21,173 nucleotides of DNA from CAYFQH01 sp964345215 (GCA_964345215.1 CAYFQH010000033.1:1-21173), one strand, 5' to 3'; shown: positions 7,096 through 15,160, numbered from the stretch's first letter. Program-made: numbers and translations. Notes: a model not told the origin generated them from the sequence alone.

Positions 7096-9144
7096 TTATT
7101 CGTTTTTTGAATCAGGTAAATTTTTTTCGCCTTGATTCTCTGCTTGCAGGTCTTCTGTTTCCTTCTCCTTTTCAGCCGGGTTTTCTTCTTTAGCCTGGTT
7201 TAAAAGAGCCATAAACTCTTCGCCAGTAATGTTTTCCTTCTCCAAAAGCCGCTGGGTAATTTTTTCCAAGGCAGGAAGGTTGTTGTTCAGTAAGGCAATA
7301 GCCTCTTCCTGGCTGTGGTCTAAAATCTTCTTTACTTCCTCATCCACAACGGCATTGGTGGTTTCAGAAGCCGTAGATACATTGCGCCCGTCTAAATATT
7401 GGCTTTGAGTACTCTCTAAGCTGATGGGGCCAAATTTATCGCTCATGCCGTATTGAGTGACCATGCCCCGGGCCATTTTTGTGGCCCGCTCTATGTCGTT
7501 AGAGGCGCCAGTGGTCACAGTAGCAAATTTAATAATTTCAGCAGCTCTACCACCCAACATAGAAGCAATTTCTGCTAACAGCTCTTCCTTGGTTAGCAAG
7601 TAACGCTCTTCTTCAGGCACGCTCATGCTATAGCCTAGGGAGCCCATGGTTCTTGGCACAATGGTAATTTTAGTAACGGGCTGGCTGTTTTTTTGAAGGG
7701 CCGTAACCAGGGCATGCCCCACCTCGTGATACGCGACCATCCGTTTTTCTTTTTCATTCATAATCCGGTCTTTCTTTTCCTGGCCGGCAATCACTGTTTC
7801 CACCGCTTCCATCAGGTCTTCCTGCAAAACGGCTTTACGGCCCATTCGCACCGCCCGAAGGGCGGCTTCGTTAATCATGTTTGCCAAGTCTGCACCGGTG
7901 GCCCCGGGGGTGGCTTTGGCAATGCCATTTAAGTTTACATTAGGGCCCATTTTTACTTTTTTGGCATGAACTTTTAAAATGGCCTCCCGCCCTGGCAGGT
8001 CAGGTTTTTCTACAATAATCCGCCGATCAAAACGGCCGGGCCGTAAAAGAGCCTTGTCTAAAATTTCTGGCCGGTTGGTGGCTGCCAGCACCACAATACC
8101 CACAGACGAGTCGAAGCCGTCCATTTCAGCTAGGAGCTGGTTAAGGGTTTGCTCCCGTTCGTCGTTGCTGCCCAGCTGATTATCTCGGCTTTTACCAATG
8201 GCGTCAATCTCGTCTATAAAAACAATGCAGGGAGCATTTTTCTTGGCATTTTCAAATAGATCCCGTACCCTGGAAGCGCCGACTCCTACAAACATCTCAA
8301 CAAATTCCGAGCCGGAAATGGAGTAGAAAACCACCTTTGCCTCCCCTGCAACCGCTTTGGCCAAAAGGGTTTTACCGGTTCCAGGCGGGCCTACAAGAAG
8401 GGCACCTTTAGGCTGCTTGGCCCCAATTTCTTCGTAGCGCTTGGGATCGTGCAAAAAGTCTACTAACTCTTCAAGGCTCTCCTTCGCTTCATCCTGGCCA
8501 GCCACATCAGCAAAGGTAATGCCGGTATTTTTCTCCACATTGTATTCTTTGGCCTTGGATTTACCTACACTAAACATGCCCCCGCCGGCACCGCCGCCCA
8601 TTCGCTTCATCATGTTACGCATAAACAGCGCATAGATGAGGTAAATGATTAAAAAGGGTAGTATCCAGGTAGATATAAAACTTAAAATCGGGTTGGTGTA
8701 TACAATGGGTTTTGAAAAATCTACGCCGTTCTCGTCTAAAAATTGGGTTAAATTCGGGTCATTAACCATTCCAACAGTAAGGATTACCTTACCCTGAAGG
8801 GCCAGGGGCCATTCATTTTTTCCATCGGGATAGAGTATTTTTTCAACAGCGCCGGTGTTAAAATTTTCTTTCAATTCAACGGCAATCTCATTATCACCAA
8901 TTTCCACTTCTTTTACATTTCCGCTGCGCACCAAGGCCATAAATTGATTGTAATGAACTTGGGTCTGCCGCTTTGGCATCATCATGGTAGCAAGGGAATT
9001 AATCGCAAAAATGACCAAGAAGATAATAATAACCGTCGTCATCATATTAGGGTTTTGGGGCCCTAACCCATTCCCCGGACGGTTTTTATTGGGATCAGGG
9101 GGTTGATTCGAATCTCGTTTTGGGTCATTTGGTGGTTGATTCAT
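7096..9144 (-). CDS. ftsH: ATP-dependent zinc metalloprotease FtsH
   Basis: 682 residues with full FtsH order. TM1 is about 35-56, followed by an external domain and TM2 (about 157-176). The AAA+ domain has Walker A GPPGTGKT (252-259), Walker B IVFIDEIDAIG (307-317), pore motif MFVGVGASRVRD and second region of homology with the arginine fingers in LRPGRFDRR. The M41 peptidase has zinc motif HEVGH (473-477) and third ligand Asp550 in TGASNDIERAT. It forms a hexameric membrane protease degrading misfolded and regulatory membrane proteins. The N-terminal 33 residues before TM1 are an unusual Pro/Asn/Asp-rich tail with a near repeat of NQPPNDP/NQPPDP; many homologues start close to TM1. The C-terminus is an acidic, Glu/Lys-rich tail. 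The start ATG 9144 has AAAAAGGAGA just upstream. It is monocistronic, with its own promoter and terminator. Confidence 0.97.
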   Translation of the reverse strand: MNQPPNDPKRDSNQPPDPNKNRPGNGLGPQNPNMMTTVIIIFLVIFAINSLATMMMPKRQTQVHYNQFMALVRSGNVKEVEIGDNEIAVELKENFNTGAVEKILYPDGKNEWPLALQGKVILTVGMVNDPNLTQFLDENGVDFSKPIVYTNPILSFISTWILPFLIIYLIYALFMRNMMKRMGGGAGGGMFSVGKSKAKEYNVEKNTGITFADVAGQDEAKESLEELVDFLHDPKRYEEIGAKQPKGALLVGPPGTGKTLLAKAVAGEAKVVFYSISGSEFVEMFVGVGASRVRDLFENAKKNAPCIVFIDEIDAIGKSRDNQLGSNDEREQTLNQLLAEMDGFDSSVGIVVLAATNRPEILDKALLRPGRFDRRIIVEKPDLPGREAILKVHAKKVKMGPNVNLNGIAKATPGATGADLANMINEAALRAVRMGRKAVLQEDLMEAVETVIAGQEKKDRIMNEKEKRMVAYHEVGHALVTALQKNSQPVTKITIVPRTMGSLGYSMSVPEEERYLLTKEELLAEIASMLGGRAAEIIKFATVTTGASNDIERATKMARGMVTQYGMSDKFGPISLESTQSQYLDGRNVSTASETTNAVVDEEVKKILDHSQEEAIALLNNNLPALEKITQRLLEKENITGEEFMALLNQAKEENPAEKEKETEDLQAENQGEKNLPDSKNE

Positions 9145-9167
9145 TCTATTTCTCCTTTTTCATTCAA

Positions 9168-9182
9168 ACAACAATTTGTTGT
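9168..9182. promoter_or_regulatory. 15-nt dyad in the ftsH leader
   Basis: ACAACAA-T-TTGTTGT, a perfect 7-bp inverted repeat with one central base. It lies between the ftsH transcription start expected at about 9199 and the ribosome site at 9151-9158. It could be an operator or a short leader hairpin; no known regulator is assigned. Confidence 0.35.
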
Positions 9183-9205
9183 AAATTAATTACGCATATA
9201 CATTA

Positions 9206-9234
9206 ATTATACTCGCATTTGCCTTATTTCACAA
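9206..9234 (-). promoter_or_regulatory. ftsH promoter
   Basis: On minus: -35 TTGTGA, 17-nt spacer, -10 TATAAT. This places the start of transcription about 55 nt before the ftsH ATG. Confidence 0.7.
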
Positions 9235-9236
9235 CA

Positions 9237-9431
9237 TCAACAAGCGCTTAACCTTTCTAAAAACTGTAAACAAATGGTGAATACTGCTAACTTAATGATT
9301 GGAATATACCGCACAACGGAAAGGCCGATAAAAAGCAAAGGCATTTTGTCAAAAACGAAGAAATAGCCAAACACAGCTCCACTGTTTCGCGGCTCTTTAT
9401 CCATATTTTCCGCAAAAAGCTGCCTTTCCAT
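9237..9431 (-). CDS. Possible small membrane protein upstream of ftsH (doubtful)
   Basis: A 64-codon frame with an N-terminal polar part and a C-terminal hydrophobic segment with positive residues (KMPLLFIGLSVVRYIPIIKLAVFTICLQF). It ends just before the ftsH -35 box. The ribosome site is weak (AAGG six nt upstream) and a TATAAT box overlaps the ATG, which argues against this start. I do not recognise the sequence. Apart from this frame and the promoters on each side, the 9145-9528 interval holds nothing I can support. Confidence 0.25.
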   Translation of the reverse strand: MERQLFAENMDKEPRNSGAVFGYFFVFDKMPLLFIGLSVVRYIPIIKLAVFTICLQFLERLSAC

Positions 9432-9470
9432 TATACCTTATTTATGTGGTGTTGACTTTGTAAAGGTAAA

Positions 9471-9499
9471 TTGATTTCTCCTGGCCCATCGGGTACAAT
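9471..9499 (+). promoter_or_regulatory. Promoter of the L,D-transpeptidase gene
   Basis: -35 TTGATT, 17-nt spacer, -10 TACAAT. The following leader is about 25 nt and contains AAGGAGG (9515-9521), seven nt before the ATG at 9529. Confidence 0.72.
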
Positions 9500-9528
9500 A
9501 ATGTTGATAAGTCCAAGGAGGTATTCCC

Positions 9529-11442
9529 ATGAAAATAAAAACGAAAAAGTTTTTTCTTTTTCTTTTAGTGTTAATGATATTTTCAACTACGGTATTTGGT
9601 GCCCTTGCCACGAGCCTTGCCTTTGTAAATGGGCAAGATGAATACCTTGCAGGGCAAATTGCCCGCTTTACCTTTTATACGCCTGCCCCAGGCCCAGCCA
9701 TGCTTACCCTAGAAGACGGGCAGGGCAACACCCTTGCCATGATTGAAGAAAATTTTCCTGCAAAGTCGGGCAACAACAACATAGAATGGCCCCTGTCGAT
9801 TGACGACAGCCCTCTGGATCCGGGAACTTATGTTTTAAAAGTAGCTCTGGGCACTGATAACGCCACCCAGGAAATCAGCATCGTGGACGGGGCTCCCCTT
9901 GTTTTAAGCGAACAGGGCCAAGATACTGTTACCTCCTCAACTCCAGCCGATGGCCAAGAAGCCCACCAGCAAAACAACGATGTAACCCTACCTTCTGCCC
10001 ATCCGGCGGACTTAACAGGCTATCAACTTATTCCCTCTGAAGCTTCCTTGCCCAAATACGCTCCCAGCGACTACAGCCCCTACGACTGTGAGCATGAAAA
10101 TTGTTTTTGGAAGCTGCCTATGGGCGAAATGAACGAACAGGCCATTTGGGATGCCATGATGCAGCCTATTACCGTTGTCAAAGCCACAAGAGATACTGCC
10201 GCCGACAGGCAAAGCTTTTATATTTACGAACAACCCGATGAAGATGCCACCCCCATTGCCGATGTAACTGCTGTATCCCAAGGGCTGCATGTACTAAAAA
10301 CCCTGGATAACGGATGGTCGCTGGTTGAGGGCTATTCCAGCTCTTTTCATAAAAGCAAAATCAAAAACTACGCTGGTTTTTTTCAGGGCTATATTAAAAC
10401 CTCCCGCCTCGAAACCAAACAGCCGTCCGACAAGTATGGCCTGTTAATCGATAAGCTGACCCAAAAAATGTATGTTTTAGAAGATGGCAAAATCATCTCC
10501 GAACTGCTTATTTCAACAGGGCTGCCCAATAATAAGCAACCCTACAACGAAACCCCCGCCGGGGATTACCTGGTAGTAAGCTGGACCGGGGGCTTTTATT
10601 CGGGCAACATGTACTGCGATATGGCCCTGCGGATTAACGCAGGCATTCTCTTACATGAAGTTCCCTGCCTATTTAACGCCGATGGCAGTCGCAACTATGC
10701 CCCTTTTGAACCCCTGCTTGGTTCCAAGGCCAGCCACGGATGTATCCGCATTCAGCGGGCATTAACCCCTGAAAACACCAATATGCGCTGGCTTTGGGAT
10801 AACTTAAAAATGAACACCCGGGTATTTATTTGGGAGGATAAGGGCCGTTTGCGGGAAATTCCAGCTGCCGATACGCCCTTGTATTACAACCCCGACGGGG
10901 GCAAAAACTACCATGGAGATGCCTACTGTTCTAACGTACGGGATAAATACCTGCCCCTCTCTCCTTTTACCTATGGGCAGTTGAATGAAGAGCCTTACCA
11001 CAGCCTGACCCCCTGCACCAACTGCAACCCGCCCATGCGAAGGGAAAAAATTGAAGCCCTAAACGCTCAAAACGCTCTGGTTGTTCACGATGGAGCCGAA
11101 AAGCCCCTTGCTACTATCACAAGTGATACAAGGGTATACTATAATCCGGATGGAGGCATGTATTACCATCGGGAAGAAAACTGCCCTACCGTTAATAAAA
11201 AGTATTTACCCTTAACAGCCCTTTTATACAGCCAGTTGGATGAGGAGCTTTTTAGCTCTCTTGCCCCTTGTGCAAACTGCCTTCCCCCCCAACGGAACCT
11301 TGAAATTGTAGAAGCTGCAAAAGCCAAACAAGCTGCTGCTCTCCAAAACCCTCTAAGTGAGGGGGAAGTGAACTCATCCGCCGCCACTGGTGAAGAGGAA
11401 ACAGGGGATTCCTCCCAAGGGGGAGAGATTACTTTTAATTAA
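9529..11442 (+). CDS. Exported L,D-transpeptidase (YkuD) with two C-terminal Cys-containing repeats
   Basis: 637 residues. An N-terminal signal peptide (basic KIKTKK, hydrophobic 8-23, Ala-Leu-Ala near 25-27) is followed by a beta-rich region resembling FlgD/Big-type folds (about 30-120), a Ser/Thr/Gln-rich linker, a middle domain (about 165-295) with SH3-like character (WSLVEGY, GYIKTSRL), and the YkuD catalytic domain (about 302-436). The catalytic motif is SHGCIRI, with His403 and Cys405. Such enzymes make 3-3 cross-links in peptidoglycan or attach proteins to it. The C-terminus carries two similar modules of about 60 residues (447-510 and 533-594), each with YYNPDGG, Y-H, one Cys, YLPL, Y-QL and PC-NC-PP-R. 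Their Cys/His pattern (H462, C467, C496, C499; H547, C552, C581, C584) could bind a metal. A Ser/Glu-rich tail ends the protein. The gene has its own promoter and is followed by a terminator. Confidence 0.88.
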   Translation: MKIKTKKFFLFLLVLMIFSTTVFGALATSLAFVNGQDEYLAGQIARFTFYTPAPGPAMLTLEDGQGNTLAMIEENFPAKSGNNNIEWPLSIDDSPLDPGTYVLKVALGTDNATQEISIVDGAPLVLSEQGQDTVTSSTPADGQEAHQQNNDVTLPSAHPADLTGYQLIPSEASLPKYAPSDYSPYDCEHENCFWKLPMGEMNEQAIWDAMMQPITVVKATRDTAADRQSFYIYEQPDEDATPIADVTAVSQGLHVLKTLDNGWSLVEGYSSSFHKSKIKNYAGFFQGYIKTSRLETKQPSDKYGLLIDKLTQKMYVLEDGKIISELLISTGLPNNKQPYNETPAGDYLVVSWTGGFYSGNMYCDMALRINAGILLHEVPCLFNADGSRNYAPFEPLLGSKASHGCIRIQRALTPENTNMRWLWDNLKMNTRVFIWEDKGRLREIPAADTPLYYNPDGGKNYHGDAYCSNVRDKYLPLSPFTYGQLNEEPYHSLTPCTNCNPPMRREKIEALNAQNALVVHDGAEKPLATITSDTRVYYNPDGGMYYHREENCPTVNKKYLPLTALLYSQLDEELFSSLAPCANCLPPQRNLEIVEAAKAKQAAALQNPLSEGEVNSSAATGEEETGDSSQGGEITFN

Positions 11443-11445
11443 ATA

Positions 11446-11476
11446 CATCCCCAGCCCAATAACTGGGCTGGGGATG
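11446..11476. terminator. Intrinsic terminator between the L,D-transpeptidase and ybaK-like genes
   Basis: A perfect 13-bp stem CATCCCCAGCCCA / TGGGCTGGGGATG with a 5-nt loop, starting 4 nt after the transpeptidase stop. The T tract on + is short (TTTT after five nt). It lies between convergent genes. Confidence 0.75.
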
Positions 11477-11517
11477 ATGATTTTGCGATACATAATCAAA
11501 GGCTTTCCCAGGCCTAT

Positions 11518-11988
11518 TTAAACCCAGTTTTTACAAACATTTACCCAGGCAGTAAAGCCGGAATGTTCTTCCAACTCCTCAATGGTTAACTCTATACAGC
11601 TGTTGCTGCTGCCGCAGGCGGGAAAAACCGTGTCAAAGCGTTTAAGCGACTCATCAAGATAAACGGCAACACCACTATTTATAGCAAAGGGGCAGACCCC
11701 GCCTATATTATGGCCAACAAGGGCTTGTGTTTCATCAGCTGTCAGCATTTTAGCCTTTACCTGAAACTGGGCCTTGTATTTGCTGTTATCAACTTTGGCA
11801 TCCCCTGCCGCAACTACAAGCACAGGAGCCTGGTTAACAACAAAGGAAAGGCTTTTAGCTATGCGAGCAGGCTCGCAGTCCAAGGCCATGGCGGCCAATT
11901 CTACCGTTGCGCTGGAGGTATCAAACTCCCGTATCCTTTGTTCCATATTGTGGGTTTTAAAGTAGGCTTTTACCTTGTTAATGGCCAT
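11518..11988 (-). CDS. YbaK/EbsC family aminoacyl-tRNA deacylase-like protein
   Basis: 156 residues from ATG 11988. The family pattern is visible: N-terminal helix with a short acidic loop (IREFDTSSATVELAA), the conserved Lys in PARIAKSLSFVV, then LVVAAGDAKVDNSKY, and the late GGVCPFAIN and VFPACGSSNSCIELTIEELEE motifs. YbaK, ProX and EbsC proteins hydrolyse mischarged aminoacyl-tRNAs in trans (for example Cys- or Ala-tRNAPro), or are of unknown substrate. This one is most like the EbsC/YbaK-like group with the GGVCPF motif. The frame could start 33 nt upstream (12021), but AAAGGA lies eight nt before the ATG at 11988 and a promoter -10 covers the longer start region. Confidence 0.87.
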   Translation of the reverse strand: MAINKVKAYFKTHNMEQRIREFDTSSATVELAAMALDCEPARIAKSLSFVVNQAPVLVVAAGDAKVDNSKYKAQFQVKAKMLTADETQALVGHNIGGVCPFAINSGVAVYLDESLKRFDTVFPACGSSNSCIELTIEELEEHSGFTAWVNVCKNWV

Positions 11989-12023
11989 CAAAAAATTCCT
12001 TTCAATTAAAATCGGTTCCACTT

Positions 12024-12051
12024 ATTTTATAATGGTCCTCTGCCTTGTCAA
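12024..12051 (-). promoter_or_regulatory. Promoter of the ybaK-like gene
   Basis: On minus: perfect -35 TTGACA, 16-nt spacer, -10 TAAAAT. The -10 lies about 35 nt before the chosen ATG, which supports the shorter start. Confidence 0.65.
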
Positions 12052-12132
12052 AAAAGGCTGGGCCACTCCTATGCTAATAATAAGAGGCTGATTTGTTGAT
12101 ATAATGAAGGGGCTAAAAGGGCTGAACCTCTC

Positions 12133-13302
12133 TTATTCCCCTGCCATCTCAATGTCAAAATCTATAATGCATCTATATAAGGACGATTGGCCACAAATAC
12201 GGCTTTTTAGATCCTCCTCCAGCGCCTCCCGTTTACCCTGATAGTCTTCAGGAACCACTACATCAAAATAGATGTCTGTATATTTTCCGATATGGGCATG
12301 TTGAAAATCGTGAATACTCAACTTTGGATGAACCTGTTGAAGATAGAAAACAATTTCATCCCGTATTTTTTCCAACTCGCCCCCTACCTCTTCCACCGGG
12401 TCAATATGAATGGAGATGGAAAGATTCAGTTCTTTTTCAATTTTACGTTCCGCCTGGTCAATAAAGCGGTGAATGTTTACTACGCTGTCCCTGGCGTCTA
12501 CTTCTGCATCCACAGTAGCATAGCTTCTGCCCGGCCCATAATCGTGCAGGTGCAGGTCATGAATGCCTAAAATGCCCGGCTGGTGAAGTAAAATTTCCGT
12601 TACCTGTTCCCGCAGCCAGAGGTCTTGTTTCCCCCCAATCAGCCGATCCCCTGTTTCTTTTAAAACATCCCAGGCATTTTTACCAATAAAGGCTACAACC
12701 ACTAATCCGATATACCCGTCAATGTTCCAGCCTAAAAAGCGGTTGAGCAGCAGACCAGTTAAAACTGCACTGCTGGCAGCCACGTCACTTAAGGCATCCT
12801 TTCCTGTGGCAATCAGGGGCAAAGACTGAATTTTTTTACCAAGCTTTGTGTAAAAAAGGTACAGGCCAATTTTTATAACAATACTCACCCCAATTACCCC
12901 AACAGAAACCCAGCTAAAGGTAACGGCTTTAGGTGCCGCTATCTGTTCTATACTGCCCTTTAGCATTTCCCATGCCATGAGCATAATAAAAAAACCAATG
13001 ATAAAGCTGCCAATATACTCTACCCTGCCATGGCCGAAAGGATGATCCTTATCTTTTGGTTTTTGCCCAGCCCGAACAGTAAAAAGGGTGATCAAGGCAC
13101 TAATGCTGTCGGTAAGGTTGTTCGCCCCGTCGGCTATTAATGAAACCGAACCGATGGCATTTCCTGCAATCCACTTGCCCGCGCCCAATAAAATATTAAC
13201 AAAAGTACCTAACAAACCAGCAAAAACGCCATAAGCTTTTCGCCCTTGGGGGCTATCGGTCTGCCTGCCTTTTAATATCCATTTTTCAATCCGCTTGATC
13301 AT
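12133..13302 (-). CDS. Cation diffusion facilitator (CDF) family metal efflux transporter
   Basis: 389 residues. The membrane part (about 25-220) has the CDF features: SVSLIADGANNLTDS in helix 2 (Asp positions spaced as in the zinc/manganese site), the loop motif DHPFGHGRVEYIGSF, and the second half-site ATGKDALSDVAAS in helix 5. The C-terminal cytoplasmic domain (about 225-300) has the HDLHLHDYGPGRSYATVDAEVD sequence typical of the ZT-dimer domain, and a further C-terminal extension (about 305-389) may be a second ferredoxin-like domain. The family exchanges Zn2+, Fe2+, Mn2+ or Co2+ for protons at the cytoplasmic membrane. With Asp at the helix 2 site a Mn/Fe-type preference is conceivable, but this is inference. 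ATG 13302 has AAGGAG seven nt upstream; a TATAAT (13329-13334, minus) lies before it without a clear -35. Confidence 0.93.
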   Translation of the reverse strand: MIKRIEKWILKGRQTDSPQGRKAYGVFAGLLGTFVNILLGAGKWIAGNAIGSVSLIADGANNLTDSISALITLFTVRAGQKPKDKDHPFGHGRVEYIGSFIIGFFIMLMAWEMLKGSIEQIAAPKAVTFSWVSVGVIGVSIVIKIGLYLFYTKLGKKIQSLPLIATGKDALSDVAASSAVLTGLLLNRFLGWNIDGYIGLVVVAFIGKNAWDVLKETGDRLIGGKQDLWLREQVTEILLHQPGILGIHDLHLHDYGPGRSYATVDAEVDARDSVVNIHRFIDQAERKIEKELNLSISIHIDPVEEVGGELEKIRDEIVFYLQQVHPKLSIHDFQHAHIGKYTDIYFDVVVPEDYQGKREALEEDLKSRICGQSSLYRCIIDFDIEMAGE

Positions 13303-13363
13303 TATCTCACTCCTTGTAAACGAACTAAATTATAACACAAGCTGTTGCTTTTTGCTATTTTGA

Positions 13364-13392
13364 TTGACAGCGATTTTCATATCCGTTATACT
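13364..13392 (+). promoter_or_regulatory. Promoter of the ECF S-component/kinase operon
   Basis: -35 TTGACA (13364-13369), 17-nt spacer, -10 TATACT (13387-13392). The leader is about 77 nt. Near its end a short CTTTC/GAAAG inverted repeat overlaps the ribosome site GAAAGGA, so a minor RNA hairpin could limit translation. Confidence 0.8.
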
Positions 13393-13475
13393 GGCTTTGA
13401 TCTAAAAACATTAGGGGAAATATCATTGTATGTAATGAATACAGTTGCTCTTTCCAACTTGAAAGGATGATTTTT

Positions 13476-14045
13476 TTGAAACGCGGAGAAGTTCAAAATA
13501 TGGTTCTTGCCGCTCTGTTTGTGGCCCTAGGTGTTGTTTTGGCTAAACTGGCCCATGCTTTTATTGGGCCAGGAGCAAGAATGCTTTTACCTATGCATAT
13601 CCCCGTTTTGCTATGCGGCTTTATTTGCGGTGCCAAATACGGACTGCTGTGCGGTATTCTCACCCCATTAATCTCTTCCCTTGTTTCCGGCGGCATGCCC
13701 GCAGGCGATACTCTGATTGCCATGGTGTTTGAATTGGCCGCCTACGGTTTTTTCGCCGGCCTTCTCTCAGCTCCTTCCTTCCGGCCTATTTCACGCTTTT
13801 TTCCGAAAAAATCTCAAGAATATGTTCATATTTTGCTGGCCCTTATCTTTTCCATGCTTATCGGCCGAGGGGTGTGGGGTATTATAAAAGCAGTTATTGC
13901 CACCGGAAGACAAAATGTCTTCGGCTGGACCGCCTTTTTAGCAGGGGCTTTCACAACAGCCATTGCAGGCATTGTTATTCAAATTATCATTATTCCCCCC
14001 ATTGTGCTTTTGCTAAACAAAGCTAAGCTTTCAAAGACTATATAG
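13476..14045 (+). CDS. ECF transporter S component (vitamin/cofactor precursor uptake)
   Basis: 189 residues from TTG 13476, with about six hydrophobic helices. The segment MLLPMHIPVLLCGFICGAKYGLLCGILTPLISS is typical of the ECF S-component superfamily (helix 2-3 region with P-x-H-x-P and G--G---G). The late GRGVWGIIKAV and AGIVIQIIIIPPIVLLL helices also fit. S components bind one vitamin and dock on a shared EcfAA'T module, which is not encoded here. The sequence looks nearest to the pantothenate-like (PanT) group, but I would not assign a substrate. The start is set by AAAGGA eight nt before TTG 13476; the in-frame ATG at 13467 overlaps that ribosome site and is unlikely. The stop codon overlaps the next start by one base. 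Confidence 0.85.
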   Translation: MKRGEVQNMVLAALFVALGVVLAKLAHAFIGPGARMLLPMHIPVLLCGFICGAKYGLLCGILTPLISSLVSGGMPAGDTLIAMVFELAAYGFFAGLLSAPSFRPISRFFPKKSQEYVHILLALIFSMLIGRGVWGIIKAVIATGRQNVFGWTAFLAGAFTTAIAGIVIQIIIIPPIVLLLNKAKLSKTI

Positions 14046-15127
14046 TGGATACTTTGTTATTGCTCATTTATGAACATATAAGGCGCTACCCTAAAATAGA
14101 AATACAGGATGTGGTGAAGCTCCTTTACCAGCAACAATTAGGAACAGGTCACGCTGTTCCTAGTTTTAATGCGGCCTTTGAATCCATTAACAAAGAGCGG
14201 GAGGGGCTTTCTTCTTTGACTGCCCGCCCCTTATTTGAATCCATTGGCAATAACCGCTACCGCCTTCATCTAAACAGCCCTCAGTGTTCCCTGTTTTCCA
14301 GCCAAACCATCGCCCACTTGTTTACCTCTCAGAAAGAGGAAACACCGAATAAAGAGGCTTTGGAAAATCAACTGGCCAACCTCCTTACCCTTATTAAAGA
14401 AGAAAGGCTGCCTTTTTCACTGAATGCAGCCCAGGAATTTTTAGCGGCATACCGGTTTAGTGGATATCCTCCCCTTCATCACAGCCAAGATTATAAAAAC
14501 TATTATAGCCCAGCCTACAGGGTTGTGGGCTGGGAGGGTCCGTTTTTTGAGAACCTTTTACTGGCTATCGAAAAACGCTGCGTTGCTGCAACCATAAAGC
14601 GGCCTTTTTTGCTAGCCATTGACGGAAGAAGCGGCAGCGGTAAAAGCACCTTGGGCGCCTGGCTTCACCACATCTATCCCAACAGCACCCTTCTTTCCAT
14701 GGATGAGTTTTTTCTCCCTCAACAGCTAAAAACACCCCAACGCCTTCATCAACCTGGCGGCAACGTACACCACGAGCTCCTTTTAAACCAGGTTCTAAAG
14801 CCACTACAGCAAAAAATCCCAGCTTCTTACACCCCTTTTAACTGCGCCACCCAGCAATTTGACCAGCCCAAACCCTTGGAACCTGCCCCATTTTATATTA
14901 TTGAAGGCTCCTATAGCCTCCATCCTTCCTTATTCCCCTATTATCACTTATCGGTTTTTTTGACCCTTCCTCCCGCCCTTCAAAAAAGTCGCATCCTTGC
15001 CCGCAGCGGCCCTGACATGTTACCCCGGTTTTTAAATGAGTGGATCCCTTTGGAAGAAGCTTATTTTGCTGCCACCCAGCCACAAAGGAAGGTAGATTTT
15101 GTTTATGATACAGCCCCGTGGCCATAA
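14045..15127 (+). CDS. P-loop kinase (uridine kinase-like fold) with a novel N-terminal domain
   Basis: 360 residues in two parts. The C-terminal part (about 185-360) is a uridine-kinase-like P-loop kinase: AIDGRSGSGKST (Walker A, 194-202), LLSMDEFFLP with an acceptor-site Asp220, then PFYIIEGSYSLHP (like the IIEG strand of uridine and phosphoribulokinases) and an arginine-bearing lid region (SRILARSG). The N-terminal part (1-165) is a separate alpha-helical domain with LVKLLYQ-like sequence (VVKLLYQQQLGTGHAVP) and later SLNAAQEFLAAYRFSGYPPLHHS. I know similar sequence only as an uncharacterised domain in clostridial proteins and cannot name a function. GTG 14045 overlaps the TAG stop of the ECF gene, indicating translational coupling. 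The pair may import and phosphorylate the same compound; the compound is unknown. Confidence 0.75.
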   Translation: MDTLLLLIYEHIRRYPKIEIQDVVKLLYQQQLGTGHAVPSFNAAFESINKEREGLSSLTARPLFESIGNNRYRLHLNSPQCSLFSSQTIAHLFTSQKEETPNKEALENQLANLLTLIKEERLPFSLNAAQEFLAAYRFSGYPPLHHSQDYKNYYSPAYRVVGWEGPFFENLLLAIEKRCVAATIKRPFLLAIDGRSGSGKSTLGAWLHHIYPNSTLLSMDEFFLPQQLKTPQRLHQPGGNVHHELLLNQVLKPLQQKIPASYTPFNCATQQFDQPKPLEPAPFYIIEGSYSLHPSLFPYYHLSVFLTLPPALQKSRILARSGPDMLPRFLNEWIPLEEAYFAATQPQRKVDFVYDTAPWP

Positions 15128-15134
15128 AAAAAGC

Positions 15135-15160
15135 TTAACAAATCACCCCCCTTTTGTTAA
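15135..15160 (+). terminator. Weak terminator-like hairpin after the kinase gene
   Basis: TTAACAAA / TTTGTTAA with a 10-nt C-rich loop, 8 nt after the stop codon. No clean T tract follows (AATATATTT), so termination is uncertain. Confidence 0.35.

Noticed and set aside
13393..13475. Known vitamin riboswitch in the ECF leader
   Set aside because: The leader of about 77 nt is too short for TPP, FMN or cobalamin riboswitches and shows none of their conserved boxes; only a 5-bp hairpin over the ribosome site is visible.
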